A stretch of DNA of 64,000 nt, from positions 248,001 through 312,000 of the forward strand of contig CAWKCY010000001.1 in assembly GCA_963848195.1 (NCBI GenBank), written 5' to 3'. The translations under genes were made by a program, and so were the position numbers. Every line of letters begins with the position of its first letter. Position 1 is the first letter of the stretch. This DNA comes from CAVQBP01 sp963848195. Its GTDB lineage: Bacteria > Bacteroidota > Ignavibacteria > Ignavibacteriales > Ignavibacteriaceae. This document shows positions 33,368 to 42,533 of this stretch, in pieces. The notes beneath the pieces were generated by a model, which did no database searches, was not told the origin of the DNA, and saw only the letters and a program-made list of their open reading frames with translations.

Positions 33368-34373
33368 TTATTTTTCTTTAAAGTTTGAGAATGATAAAAT
33401 TATCTTTCTAGATCAGACTAAACTCCCACTAATTGAAGAATATGTTGAAACCGCTAATTACGAAAGAATAGCGGAAGCTATTGAAAGATTAGAGATCAGG
33501 GGCGCACCTTTGATTGGAGTTGCTGCTGCATACGCATTAGCACTTTCAGTTAAAAATGCCGACAAAAATTCTGCAGAGAAATTATTTAATACTGCTTATA
33601 ACAGATTGTCCAAAACCCGGCCCACTGCCGTTAATTTATTCTGGGCCTTGGATAGAGTTAAAGAGATATTTCTTTCAAATAATGATTCCGAAAATATATA
33701 TCAAATTTTAAAAACTGAAGCTGAAAGAATTCATGAGGATGATATAGAAAAATGCCGATTAATAGGTGAAAACGGTCTAGCGATTTTTAGAAAGAATAAG
33801 TCAAACATATTAACTCACTGTAATACCGGGAAACTTGCCACCGGGGGAGACGGCACTGCTTTTAACGTAATTAAAAGAGCTAGTGAAAAGAATCTGGTTA
33901 ACTTTGTTTATGCGGATGAAACACGTCCGCTGCTGCAGGGCTTAAGGTTAACTGCATTTGAACTTGAAAAGAACGGGATACCTTTTGCAGTTCTATCAGA
34001 TTCCAGTGCTGCATTTCTAATGCAGCAGAGTAAAGTTGATCTTGTAATTGTGGGTGCAGACCGGATAGCTATTAATGGTGATACGGCTAATAAGATTGGT
34101 ACTTACAGTTTAGCAGTTCTCTGTAACCATCATGATATTCCATTTTATGTGGCGGCCCCTACGACAACTATTGATAAAAATATCCCTTCCGGAAATGATA
34201 TAAAAATTGAAGAAAGAAAAAGTGCTGAAATAACAAAATTCAGAGAGCAGACTATAGCACCGGATGAGTATAACGCAGTTACCTATGCATTTGATGTTAC
34301 CCCTTCACATTTAATCACTGGGATTATCACAGAAGATCAGGTCTATTTTTTCCCTTATAATTTCATTGTATAA
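33354..34373 (+). CDS. mtnA: S-methyl-5-thioribose-1-phosphate isomerase
   Basis: 339 residues, in the normal range. Family motifs: RLEIRGAPLIGVAAAY, THCNTGKLATGGDGTA (catalytic Cys), ADETRPLLQGLRLTA, and VGADRIAINGD (catalytic Asp). It converts methylthioribose-1-phosphate to methylthioribulose-1-phosphate in the methionine salvage pathway; relatives of eIF2B share the fold, but the HCNTG/GADRI pair supports MtnA. No other salvage genes are visible in the window. Confidence 0.9.
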   Translation: MKKNNYFSLKFENDKIIFLDQTKLPLIEEYVETANYERIAEAIERLEIRGAPLIGVAAAYALALSVKNADKNSAEKLFNTAYNRLSKTRPTAVNLFWALDRVKEIFLSNNDSENIYQILKTEAERIHEDDIEKCRLIGENGLAIFRKNKSNILTHCNTGKLATGGDGTAFNVIKRASEKNLVNFVYADETRPLLQGLRLTAFELEKNGIPFAVLSDSSAAFLMQQSKVDLVIVGADRIAINGDTANKIGTYSLAVLCNHHDIPFYVAAPTTTIDKNIPSGNDIKIEERKSAEITKFREQTIAPDEYNAVTYAFDVTPSHLITGIITEDQVYFFPYNFIV

Positions 34374-34466
34374 CCTCTTTATTTTAAGGTAATTAAAAAC
34401 AATTTATTTTAATAATATTTATTGCATATTTCAGTTTGAAATAATTGCTAATCCTTTATATGAGCC

Positions 34467-35213
34467 ATGGGCGAGATAATTAAAACAGAGGCAATAGTTT
34501 TAAACAAGCTGAATTATGGAGATACAAGCAGCATAGTTACACTATTTACCAAAAGTCACGGAAAACTTTCTGCCATAATCAAAGGGGGGAGAAGTCCAAA
34601 ATCCAGAATTAGTTTTGCAGTTGATCCTTTAAATCATTTACAGGTCATTTTATATAATAAAGACAGCAGGGAAGTGCAGATATTATCAAGTGCTGATATC
34701 ATTTCTCATTATTCCAAAATAAAAGAAGATCTTAATAAATTAAAATACTCTTTCGCTGTCCTTGAGCTCATAAAAAAACTAATACCCGAACATGAAGCAA
34801 ATGATAGACTATTTAAAGGTCTAAACAGAATTTTTTATCTACTCGAAAATTCAGAAGAAAATCCCAAAATTATATTCGGCAGATTTTTTATGTTTTTCCT
34901 AACAGAAATGGGATACGAAGTTCAAATTCAACAGTGTGTTTCTTGCGGCAAATCAAACTTAAATAGCATGGATTTGTCGTATAATTTCGAATTAGGTATT
35001 TTGTGCGGCGATTGCAGGAAGGATTATATAGAATCATTCCCTATTTCTTCGGAACTTTTTAATTATTTGTGGTGTCTAAAACACAATAAAAAGATATTTA
35101 ATGAGAACGAGGCTATTTTTGATAAAGCAATTGAGTTTATGCACTTATATTTGAAACATCATGTGGCAGATTTCAACGGAATCAAATCTTTTCAATTATT
35201 TAACGAGGTATAG
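34467..35213 (+). CDS. recO: DNA repair protein RecO
   Basis: 248 residues. The N-terminal OB-fold part begins IIKTEAIVLNKLNYGDTSSI, followed by GKLSAIIKGGRSPKSR. A zinc finger follows in the C-terminal half (CVSCGK and CGDCRK, about 25 residues apart). RecO loads RecA with RecR and RecF on SSB-coated single strands. 94 bases after mtnA, and directly upstream of the HtrA-like protease gene. Confidence 0.88.
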   Translation: MGEIIKTEAIVLNKLNYGDTSSIVTLFTKSHGKLSAIIKGGRSPKSRISFAVDPLNHLQVILYNKDSREVQILSSADIISHYSKIKEDLNKLKYSFAVLELIKKLIPEHEANDRLFKGLNRIFYLLENSEENPKIIFGRFFMFFLTEMGYEVQIQQCVSCGKSNLNSMDLSYNFELGILCGDCRKDYIESFPISSELFNYLWCLKHNKKIFNENEAIFDKAIEFMHLYLKHHVADFNGIKSFQLFNEV

Positions 35214-35278
35214 ATTAAAATTTTTACAAATGCATTATTGCAGAAGAAAATAAATTTTTAATTATTGGAGGATATAAA

Positions 35279-36766
35279 ATGAAAAATAAAGGATTATTCG
35301 GCGCACTTGCCTTAATTGTGGTTGGTATAATATTCGGCGCCTTACTTGTTTCCGGATTCGGATTAGTCAGGCCAAGTCTGGCTGATATCAATTTAGGAGC
35401 CGCAGCCCCCCCCGTTAATCTGGATGCCGATGCAACTTCTTTCAGCAAAGCATTTATTGAAGTTGCAAAGAAAGTTACTCCTGCCATTGTTCAAATAAAT
35501 GTAGTATCAGAAAATAAAGAAAATCCTCATCAGGATTTTTTCTTTTTCCCGTTTAAGGATATGCCTAAAGAAGAAAGAGGCTCCGGTAGCGGCATAATCA
35601 TTTCTCCGGATGGATATATACTGACAAATAATCACGTAGTTGAAAATGCAACTACCCTGAAAGTTGGTTTATATGATAAAAGAGTATTTGATGCAAAAGT
35701 AGTAGGAACCGATCCGTTAACTGATCTGGCTGTTGTAAAAATCGATGCAAGCGATTTGCCAACTGCATATCTAGGAAATTCTGATAGCCTTAAGGTCGGG
35801 CAATGGGTTATGGCTATAGGAAATCCGCTCTCCTTAGCATCTACGGTAACGGCAGGAATTGTGAGTGCAATGGGAAGAGGGAGGTTAGGCTTAATTACTA
35901 ATAAATATGGTGTAGAAGATTTTATTCAAACCGATGCTGCTATAAATCCTGGCAACAGCGGAGGAGCATTAGTTGATTTATCAGGTTCGGTAATAGGTAT
36001 CAACTCAGCTATTGCTGCTGGAGGATCAGGGACTTATATCGGGTACGGATTTGCTATCCCGATAAATCTTGCAAAATCTGTTTCAAAAGATTTAATTGCT
36101 CATGGAAAAATAAGCAGAGGTTATATAGGAGTTAGTATAGGTGATCTTGATTATACTACTGCTAAATCTTTGGGACTTGATAAACCAAATGGTGTTATTA
36201 TACAGGGCGTTTTACCTAATGGAGCTGCTGCAAATGCCGATGTAAAACAAGGTGATGTAATTCTAAAAATAGATGGTAAGGAAGTGAATCAAGCAAATGA
36301 ACTTCAGAGTTTCATTGCCAGCAAATCAGCTGGATCCACTGTTACTTTAACAATATACAGGGATGGTAAAACTATTGATCGCAAAGTAACATTAAAGCCT
36401 AGAGAAGATGAAGCAAAAGCCGAACCTGCTTCTAATAAGGATAATGAGGAAAACGAATCTAAATCCGAAACTTCTTCAGCTACTTTTGATAATCTTGGTT
36501 TAACTGCAAGAAATCTTACTTCTGCGGAAAAATCAGATTTGAAAGTTGATCATGGAGTAGTTATTACCGATGTAAAGCCTTTAAGCGAAGCTGAAGACCA
36601 GCAGTTATTTAAAGGTGCGGTAATTGTTCAAGCCGATAAAAAAACGGTTAATAATGTAAGTGATCTTAAAGATATTATTAAAAACAAAGAAGGTTCTGCT
36701 GTCCTTTTGAAATTAGAATATAAGGGGAACAGCTTCTTCAAGGGAATCCAGATACCAAATAAATAA
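35279..36766 (+). CDS. HtrA/Deg-family serine protease with two PDZ domains
   Basis: 495 residues. Ribosome site TGGAGG ahead of the ATG. An N-terminal hydrophobic segment (GALALIVVGIIFGALLVSGF) exports it as a signal or anchor. Protease domain with the catalytic triad His119 (NNHVVENA), Asp149 (LTDLAVVKID) and Ser227 (NPGNSGGAL). First PDZ about 275-370 (RGYIGVSIG ... GVIIQGVLPNGAAANADV), an acidic, low-complexity linker (KAEPASNKDNEENESKSE), then a short second PDZ (about 400-490). Periplasmic quality control: degrades or refolds misfolded proteins. A strong terminator follows. Confidence 0.92.
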   Translation: MKNKGLFGALALIVVGIIFGALLVSGFGLVRPSLADINLGAAAPPVNLDADATSFSKAFIEVAKKVTPAIVQINVVSENKENPHQDFFFFPFKDMPKEERGSGSGIIISPDGYILTNNHVVENATTLKVGLYDKRVFDAKVVGTDPLTDLAVVKIDASDLPTAYLGNSDSLKVGQWVMAIGNPLSLASTVTAGIVSAMGRGRLGLITNKYGVEDFIQTDAAINPGNSGGALVDLSGSVIGINSAIAAGGSGTYIGYGFAIPINLAKSVSKDLIAHGKISRGYIGVSIGDLDYTTAKSLGLDKPNGVIIQGVLPNGAAANADVKQGDVILKIDGKEVNQANELQSFIASKSAGSTVTLTIYRDGKTIDRKVTLKPREDEAKAEPASNKDNEENESKSETSSATFDNLGLTARNLTSAEKSDLKVDHGVVITDVKPLSEAEDQQLFKGAVIVQADKKTVNNVSDLKDIIKNKEGSAVLLKLEYKGNSFFKGIQIPNK

Positions 36767-36779
36767 TTTGTACTAAAAA

Positions 36780-36818
36780 AACTCATCCCTTGAAATATGG
36801 GGATGAGTTATTTTATTT
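36780..36818 (+). terminator. Terminator after the HtrA gene
   Basis: Perfect 10-bp stem AACTCATCCC / GGGATGAGTT with a nine- to ten-base loop, followed by ATTTTATTTTATT. It is 13 bases after the htrA stop. Confidence 0.85.
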
Positions 36819-36975
36819 TATTAGTACCTCCCAAATGACATCTTTACTTTTTAGAAATACGAGTTTCCTTGTTAAGGTTTAATATTAAATTGTAACTTAA
36901 GTTACGCAAACATTGTCATTCTGAACGAAACGAAGTGGAGAGACCTATCCCGCTTGCGGGAAGAATCTCATCTTT

Positions 36976-39135
36976 TCAAAATTTTATCTCCGCCTTAAAA
37001 TAAAAATTCCTTCCAGGTGAGGGTTCAAAAAACCTGTCGCCTGCCGCATTCGGAACAATAGAGGCATTATATCTTTTATCGAAAATATTGTAAATGCCGA
37101 TATGAAAATTCAATTCCGAAGAATCAAAAATTAAATTATACCCTAATATCAAATCTATCCTTAAATAACCATTATTTATATAATTTTCCACTGGTATAAT
37201 CGTTCCGGGCTGAGGACCATTAAAATCATTTGTAAAATATTTATCATACCATTCTGCTTTAAGATTGAATTTCAAATCAAATGGCGTGGTATACATCATT
37301 CTGGCAGAAAAATAATTTTGGGGAATACCTGGAATATAATTTCCTTTTAATTGTCTGTATTCATACAGGCCAGAATTATATAAGCCAATCAGATAATCAT
37401 TAAAAATAAAATGCATTTTAGTATAGGATGCAGTAAATGATATAGTATTCAACGGACTCCATGAAAGTTCAATTTCCCCGCCGACATTCTCTGCTTTACC
37501 TGCATTCTTATAAAATATCTCTTCATTTCCGGATTCTTGAGACTGATATGATATCAGCATATTATTAAATTTCATAACAAAAAATGCAGCTTCAAAATTA
37601 AGGCTGCATTGAGGAAGAATTCCCCATGAGCCGAGTTCATAACTGGTAATTTTTTCAGGCTCAAGAGCTGGATTAAATCCTCCGCCTCCTTCCGGAGAGT
37701 TGCTTAATTCATTTGTAGTCGGCGTTTGAAATGAAGTAACATAGTTTGCATAAAATTTTATATAGGGAATAGGAAGGTATATTAAACCAATCATAGGACT
37801 GATATTATTCATTTTTCTTTTGCCGGAATTATTTCCGTCCGATAATAGATAATCATCTACCTTAAAAAGATAATTATCAGAGCGCAATCCTCCCCGCAAT
37901 TCTATTTTTTTGTTAAATATTAAATTTGCAGAAATGAACGGGGCTGCACCCGTAACAAATTCTTTCTGGTTTAACAGGGAATTTCCATATTGTAGATTAT
38001 CAAAAATATTTTCGGCTTTGATATTAACATCAGGTAATCCGTTATTTTCGAATTCCTTTCTAAGGTCACTCTGAAATTCAAAATCGAATCCTCCAGCAAA
38101 ATTCAAATCTACATTAGAGAATATACCGGGAAATTTTTTATCTAAGACAGATCTAAACCCACCGGCTTTTCTATTTAAATTGATTATTGTACCCGGTATC
38201 GGGTTTAAGAGAGAACGCTTAATAAAATAAATAGTTGTTCTATTTGTCAAATTATCATCAAATTTAAGGTTTAAGGTCAGCCCATAATTACCTTCAGATG
38301 CCTTTTCTCCGGCACCTTGACTTATAATATAAGGCCTGACATATGCTGATGAATTTTCAGCGTCCTCTTTATTTATTGAACTTGGACTGAGTAAATAAGG
38401 GGAATCGAAATAATTTATTAAAGCTTTAATACTTATTTTCTCTGAAATTTCATAAGATAAAATTGAATTTAATGACACTGAACTAGCGGAAGAATGTTCT
38501 CTGAAACCACTTGAATTCATTTTATTCAAGCTGAGAAGGTATGAAAATCTATTCACTGTTCCCGAGGTTTTAATGTTATAATTCGTGTATCCATAAGAAC
38601 CTGCAGTAAAGGTTGGATTGAAACTAAAAATTTTTTTCGAAGGGTTTTGAGAACTTATATTTATAACACCGCCTGCGGCATTTCCATAAAGGGAAGAAGC
38701 TGGGCCATGCAATACTTCAATATTTCCAATAGATGAAAAATCCAGGTTATTTAATTCCGATTGACCATCTGCAAAAGTTAAGGGAATCCCATCGTATAAA
38801 ATCTTTATTCCTCTCACTCCAAATGATGCCCTGCTGCCTATCCCCCTCATTGTTATTTTGTCTCCCATGGAAGGATTATTCCGGTTACTAACAATTAAAC
38901 CGGGTACCTGGCTGAGGATTTCATTAAGTGACATTCCGCTGATTTCAGCGGCTATTTTGGTGCTGTCAATTTTGTCAATTGTATATGGAATATTCATAAT
39001 TGAATTCTCGGAACGAGCTGAAACGACAACAGGTTCAAGGGTATAAACAGAATCACGTCCTAAAGGCTGTTTATTCTGTGAATAGATTATTGAATGGAAA
39101 AGAAGAATTAAAAGGGGAAGCTTTTTATAAAACAT
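36976..39135 (-). CDS. TonB-dependent outer-membrane receptor
   Basis: 719 residues. Signal peptide (LPLLILLFHSIIYSQN), then a TonB-box-like EPVVVSA and plug domain (NEILSQVPGLIVSNRNN, MRGIGSRASFGVRGIKILYDG, GNAAGGVINISSQN). A beta-barrel follows to a terminal aromatic (FYFKAEIKF). It imports a ligand (siderophore, metal or organic molecule) using TonB energy. Convergent with htrA. The region downstream (36,900-36,975) carries a hairpin CCCGCTTGCGGG without a clear T-run. No neighbouring transport gene hints at the ligand, though the molybdenum operon lies divergently on its 5' side. Confidence 0.9.
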   Translation of the reverse strand: MFYKKLPLLILLFHSIIYSQNKQPLGRDSVYTLEPVVVSARSENSIMNIPYTIDKIDSTKIAAEISGMSLNEILSQVPGLIVSNRNNPSMGDKITMRGIGSRASFGVRGIKILYDGIPLTFADGQSELNNLDFSSIGNIEVLHGPASSLYGNAAGGVINISSQNPSKKIFSFNPTFTAGSYGYTNYNIKTSGTVNRFSYLLSLNKMNSSGFREHSSASSVSLNSILSYEISEKISIKALINYFDSPYLLSPSSINKEDAENSSAYVRPYIISQGAGEKASEGNYGLTLNLKFDDNLTNRTTIYFIKRSLLNPIPGTIINLNRKAGGFRSVLDKKFPGIFSNVDLNFAGGFDFEFQSDLRKEFENNGLPDVNIKAENIFDNLQYGNSLLNQKEFVTGAAPFISANLIFNKKIELRGGLRSDNYLFKVDDYLLSDGNNSGKRKMNNISPMIGLIYLPIPYIKFYANYVTSFQTPTTNELSNSPEGGGGFNPALEPEKITSYELGSWGILPQCSLNFEAAFFVMKFNNMLISYQSQESGNEEIFYKNAGKAENVGGEIELSWSPLNTISFTASYTKMHFIFNDYLIGLYNSGLYEYRQLKGNYIPGIPQNYFSARMMYTTPFDLKFNLKAEWYDKYFTNDFNGPQPGTIIPVENYINNGYLRIDLILGYNLIFDSSELNFHIGIYNIFDKRYNASIVPNAAGDRFFEPSPGRNFYFKAEIKF

Positions 39136-39293
39136 TTATAGAAGAATGTTTAACATCATTATAAAAAAATTGTAAACAAAAAGTACAAAAAGAGATGTAA
39201 ATGCCAAATGATTTTTGTTAGTGCCGCGAATCAAATCCCTTAATTATACCTAAAGGTGTTATGTCCATACTAAATCAATCTTATCTACTCTCT

Positions 39294-39359
39294 GAAACCG
39301 TTTTGAAACCGTATTAAAACCGTATTAAAACCGTATCAAAACCGTTTTGAAACTGTATC
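39294..39359. repeat. Six tandem 11-bp repeats
   Basis: Six units of exactly 11 bp with consensus TAAAACCGTAT (TGAAACCGTTT, TGAAACCGTAT, TAAAACCGTAT twice, CAAAACCGTTT, TGAAACTGTAT). They lie between the divergent TonB receptor and the molybdenum hydroxylase operon, about 170 bp upstream of the latter. 11 bp is close to one DNA turn, which would place bound proteins or bends on one face. Confidence 0.85.
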
Positions 39360-39382
39360 ACCATTATTCGCACACCTCTAAT

Positions 39383-39446
39383 AGAGCCTGTGTGAATATC
39401 ATTAACCAACGGTTTTAACCGTTGGAAAATAGAACAAAAACGAAAC
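39383..39446. mobile_element. MITE-like element, truncated copy 2
   Basis: It has the left terminal repeat AGAGCCTGTGTGAA and the first internal palindrome (ACCAACGGTTTTAACCGTTGG), then diverges after AAAAACGAAACTTT. The right half with the second inverted repeat is missing. It is only 24 bp after the 11-bp tandem repeats, whose ACCGTTTT words resemble its interior. Confidence 0.7.
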
Positions 39447-39530
39447 TTTATACACTTAACTTATTGCAAATTAAAGTGTTGTTATTTATCTTAAATGACC
39501 AAATAAAATCTTTTATTCAATGGGGACCAT

Positions 39531-40163
39531 ATGAAAAAAGACAGGGATTCTAATTTAACTGCTGGAAAACAAAATTCATTTACTAGAAGAAAATTTCTAA
39601 AGGGAATGGGTTCAACTGTAGCAGGCGCATATTTGATTTCACCTCAGGTTGAAAGCATTACTAAAAAAATATCGAAAAAAGCAAAGGATTTTAAAGAGGG
39701 GAAGTATGACCTATCCTTTTTATTAAATGGGAAAAAAGTAAATACTTCTGTTAAACCTTCGACTACACTTGCTAAATTATTAAGGGAAGATTTCCAGTTG
39801 ACGGGAACTAAAATTGTATGCAACCAGGGTGAGTGCGGCGGCTGTACCGTTGTTCTTGATGGAAAAGCAGTATATTCCTGCCAGATGCTTGCTTTAGATG
39901 TTGAAGGAAAAGAAGTTACTACAATAGAAGGACTCCTTACAGACGGTGAGTTAAACCATGTTCAGAAAGCTTTTATTGAAAAAGACGGGCTGCAATGCGG
40001 TTTTTGTACTCCGGGACAAATCATGGCTGCATTTGCATTATTAAAGAAAAATCCTAACCCTTCAAGGGAGGATGTGGTTAAAGGGATGTATGGGAATATC
40101 TGCAGATGTTCTGCTTATCCCAATATAATTGATTCTGTTCTGACAGCAGCCAAATCAAAATAA
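39531..40163 (+). CDS. Molybdenum hydroxylase, Tat-exported 2Fe-2S subunit
   Basis: 210 residues. A twin-arginine signal, FTRRKFLKGMG near residues 18-28, then a hydrophobic stretch to about residue 37. The mature part has a plant-type [2Fe-2S] site (CNQGECGGC, later a Cys in YSCQML) and a second cluster (QCGFCTPGQ and CRCSAYPN), the standard small subunit of xanthine dehydrogenase/aldehyde oxidase enzymes. In PaoABC/YagTSR-type periplasmic aldehyde oxidoreductases only this subunit has the Tat signal and carries the others out. First gene of a five-gene operon; passes electrons from molybdenum towards FAD. Confidence 0.92.
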   Translation: MKKDRDSNLTAGKQNSFTRRKFLKGMGSTVAGAYLISPQVESITKKISKKAKDFKEGKYDLSFLLNGKKVNTSVKPSTTLAKLLREDFQLTGTKIVCNQGECGGCTVVLDGKAVYSCQMLALDVEGKEVTTIEGLLTDGELNHVQKAFIEKDGLQCGFCTPGQIMAAFALLKKNPNPSREDVVKGMYGNICRCSAYPNIIDSVLTAAKSK

Positions 40164-40185
40164 TTAATGAAACAGTGAGGGAATT

Positions 40186-42483
40186 ATGCCCCGTAAAATA
40201 GTCAAATCAAAAATCTACTTTGAAAATAATGTAATTGAGACAATTGCAGAGGTTCCGGTTGAAAAATATGAATCTATGCCGCCGAATGATAAGCTTAAAT
40301 ATATAGGTAAAGAGATTCCTAGAATTGACGGATATGATAAGGTCAGCGGAGCAGATGGTTATACTTTTGATATAGTTTTACCCCGAATGCTACATGCAAA
40401 AATTCTTCGGTCACCATTTGCAAATGCAAAAATAAAAAATATAGATACAAAGAAAGCCGAAGAGCTTGATGGAGTGTATTATATTCTAACAAACAAGAAT
40501 GCACCTAAAATAGATTGGTTTCATGGAACAACATCTTTATTTGATTCCCATGTTCGTTATGAAGGAGATGAAGTAGCTTGTGCTGCCGCGGATAGTGAAG
40601 ATACAGCAATAAAAGCTCTTAAATTAATAAAAATTGATTATGAAGAGCTTCCTTTTGTTATAGAACCTGGAGAGGCAATGAAAGCCGGTGCACCAAAAGT
40701 ATATGATTCAGGAAATATACAGGGCGAGCCGGCAAAATATGAAAGAGGTGATGTAGAAAAAGGTTTCAGCGAAGCAGATGCAGTTGTTGAAGATACTTTT
40801 ACTACTCAAGTTGTAGTACATAACCCTACCGAAGTTCATTGCAGCGTGGCAGACTGGTCCAATGGCAAATTAACCGTTTATGATTCTACTCAAGGTATTT
40901 TTGAAGTCAGAGATACTGTTGCAAAATGTTTAAATATGGATGAAAATGATGTTAGAGTAATTAAAAAATATATGGGAGGGGGTTTCGGTAGTAAGTTAGA
41001 AGCGGGTAAGTATACCATAATAGCTTCATTACTTTCAAAAAAGCTTGGCAGACCGGTTAAAATCACCCTTGACAGAAAAGAAATGAATTTGGCTGTAGGT
41101 AACAGACCCGATTCATTTCAAAAATTAAAAGGCGGAATCAAAAAAGATGGAACATTAACTGCTTTAAGTACTTATTCATATGGGTCGGTTGGAGCATATC
41201 CGGATGGCGCCGGTACAAGCTGGCCTTTAAGAACAATGTATAAATGCCCAAACGTTAAATCTGAAGAGTATAATGTTTTTATAAATGCAGGGAGAGCTAG
41301 AGCTTTCAGAGCTCCTGGACATGTCCAGGGAGTCTTTGCCCTGGATTCTCTGATTGATGAATTGGCAGAAAAAATTGGAATGGATCCTCTTGATCTTAGA
41401 TTAAAAAATATTGCCGAAAATGACCAGGTGTTTAATGTGCCTTATACTTCAAAGCTTTTAAAAGAAGCTTATTTAAAGGGTGCCGAAGCAGTTGACTGGT
41501 ATAAAAACAGGAAACCCGCAGGTTCTGATAAAGGAGCTATTAAAAGAGGTATAGGTATGGCTTCACAGATATGGTGGGGAGGCGGTGGACCCCCGGCTGG
41601 AGCAATCCTAAAATTGAATAGAGATGGTTCTGCCAGAGTAATTTCCGGGACTCAGGATCTCGGAACGGGTACTTATACATTTATTGCAATGGTTGCTGCT
41701 GAAATTTTAGAAATTCCTGTAGAGAAATTTACAGTTACTCTGGGTGATACCGGTATAGCACCGTATTGCGGAAGCAGCGGAGGCAGTACTACAGCATCTT
41801 CAGTATCTCCTGCTGTAAGAGATGCTGCCGAAAAAATGAAAGAAAAACTATTATCTGCTGCTGCTGCAATCTGGGAAGTACCGCAGGAACAGCTTATTTA
41901 CACTAATGGTAAAGTATTAAACGGTAATGATAAAAGTAAGGAAATTACTATTCCTGAAATTATTAATAAATTACATGAAAGGACTCTAGTAACTGAGGGT
42001 GCCAGGGAAGAAAATCCGAAGGGATATACAACTAACACATTTGGAGCTCAATTTGCAGAGGTCGAAGTTGATTCGGATACCGGAAAAGTGAGAGTCTTAA
42101 AAGTAGTGGCAGCTCATGATATTGGAAGAGTTCTAAATAAAAAAACTCTTGAGAACCAATTTCACGGGGGAATTATGCAGGGTTTAGGTTATGCATTAAT
42201 GGAAAATAGAGTGATTGATAGAAATACGGGAAAGGTATTAACTACAGATTTACATAACTATAGAATGCCTACAATTGCAGATGCTCCTAAAATTGAAATT
42301 TATATTGTAAGTGAAGATGATAAATTATTGAGTAATACCGGAGTTAAAGGAATTGGAGAACCATCAATTATCCCCACAGCCGGAGCTATTGCTAATGCAG
42401 TTTATAATGCACTCGGTGTGCGGATTAAATCTTTACCTATTACACCGGATAAGATCTTGAAAGCTCTATATTTAAAAAGTTAA
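40186..42483 (+). CDS. Molybdenum hydroxylase, large (Mo-cofactor) subunit
   Basis: 765 residues. Mo-cofactor binding and catalytic motifs: YMGGGFGSKLEAG, RARAFRAPGHVQG, GTQDLGTGTYTF, GSSGGSTTASSVSP, and GVKGIGEPS (the Glu is the catalytic base). No signal of its own, consistent with export together with the Tat subunit 22 bases upstream. Related to PaoC/YagR aldehyde oxidoreductases and XdhA. It oxidises aldehydes or N-heterocycles; substrate not predictable from sequence. Confidence 0.92.
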   Translation: MPRKIVKSKIYFENNVIETIAEVPVEKYESMPPNDKLKYIGKEIPRIDGYDKVSGADGYTFDIVLPRMLHAKILRSPFANAKIKNIDTKKAEELDGVYYILTNKNAPKIDWFHGTTSLFDSHVRYEGDEVACAAADSEDTAIKALKLIKIDYEELPFVIEPGEAMKAGAPKVYDSGNIQGEPAKYERGDVEKGFSEADAVVEDTFTTQVVVHNPTEVHCSVADWSNGKLTVYDSTQGIFEVRDTVAKCLNMDENDVRVIKKYMGGGFGSKLEAGKYTIIASLLSKKLGRPVKITLDRKEMNLAVGNRPDSFQKLKGGIKKDGTLTALSTYSYGSVGAYPDGAGTSWPLRTMYKCPNVKSEEYNVFINAGRARAFRAPGHVQGVFALDSLIDELAEKIGMDPLDLRLKNIAENDQVFNVPYTSKLLKEAYLKGAEAVDWYKNRKPAGSDKGAIKRGIGMASQIWWGGGGPPAGAILKLNRDGSARVISGTQDLGTGTYTFIAMVAAEILEIPVEKFTVTLGDTGIAPYCGSSGGSTTASSVSPAVRDAAEKMKEKLLSAAAAIWEVPQEQLIYTNGKVLNGNDKSKEITIPEIINKLHERTLVTEGAREENPKGYTTNTFGAQFAEVEVDSDTGKVRVLKVVAAHDIGRVLNKKTLENQFHGGIMQGLGYALMENRVIDRNTGKVLTTDLHNYRMPTIADAPKIEIYIVSEDDKLLSNTGVKGIGEPSIIPTAGAIANAVYNALGVRIKSLPITPDKILKALYLKS

Positions 42484-42533
42484 GATTTTATATAGAACAA
42501 CATATCCCATAAGAATAAAATAAGGGAATTATT

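Noticed and set aside
36900..36975. Third repeat family between htrA and the TonB receptor
   Set aside because: Contains a hairpin CCCGCTTGCGGG and words common in Bacteroidota intergenic repeats, but there is no second copy in this window to support it.
39294..39359. CRISPR-like repeat array upstream of the molybdenum operon
   Set aside because: Units are 11 bp with no spacers between them; this is a tandem repeat.
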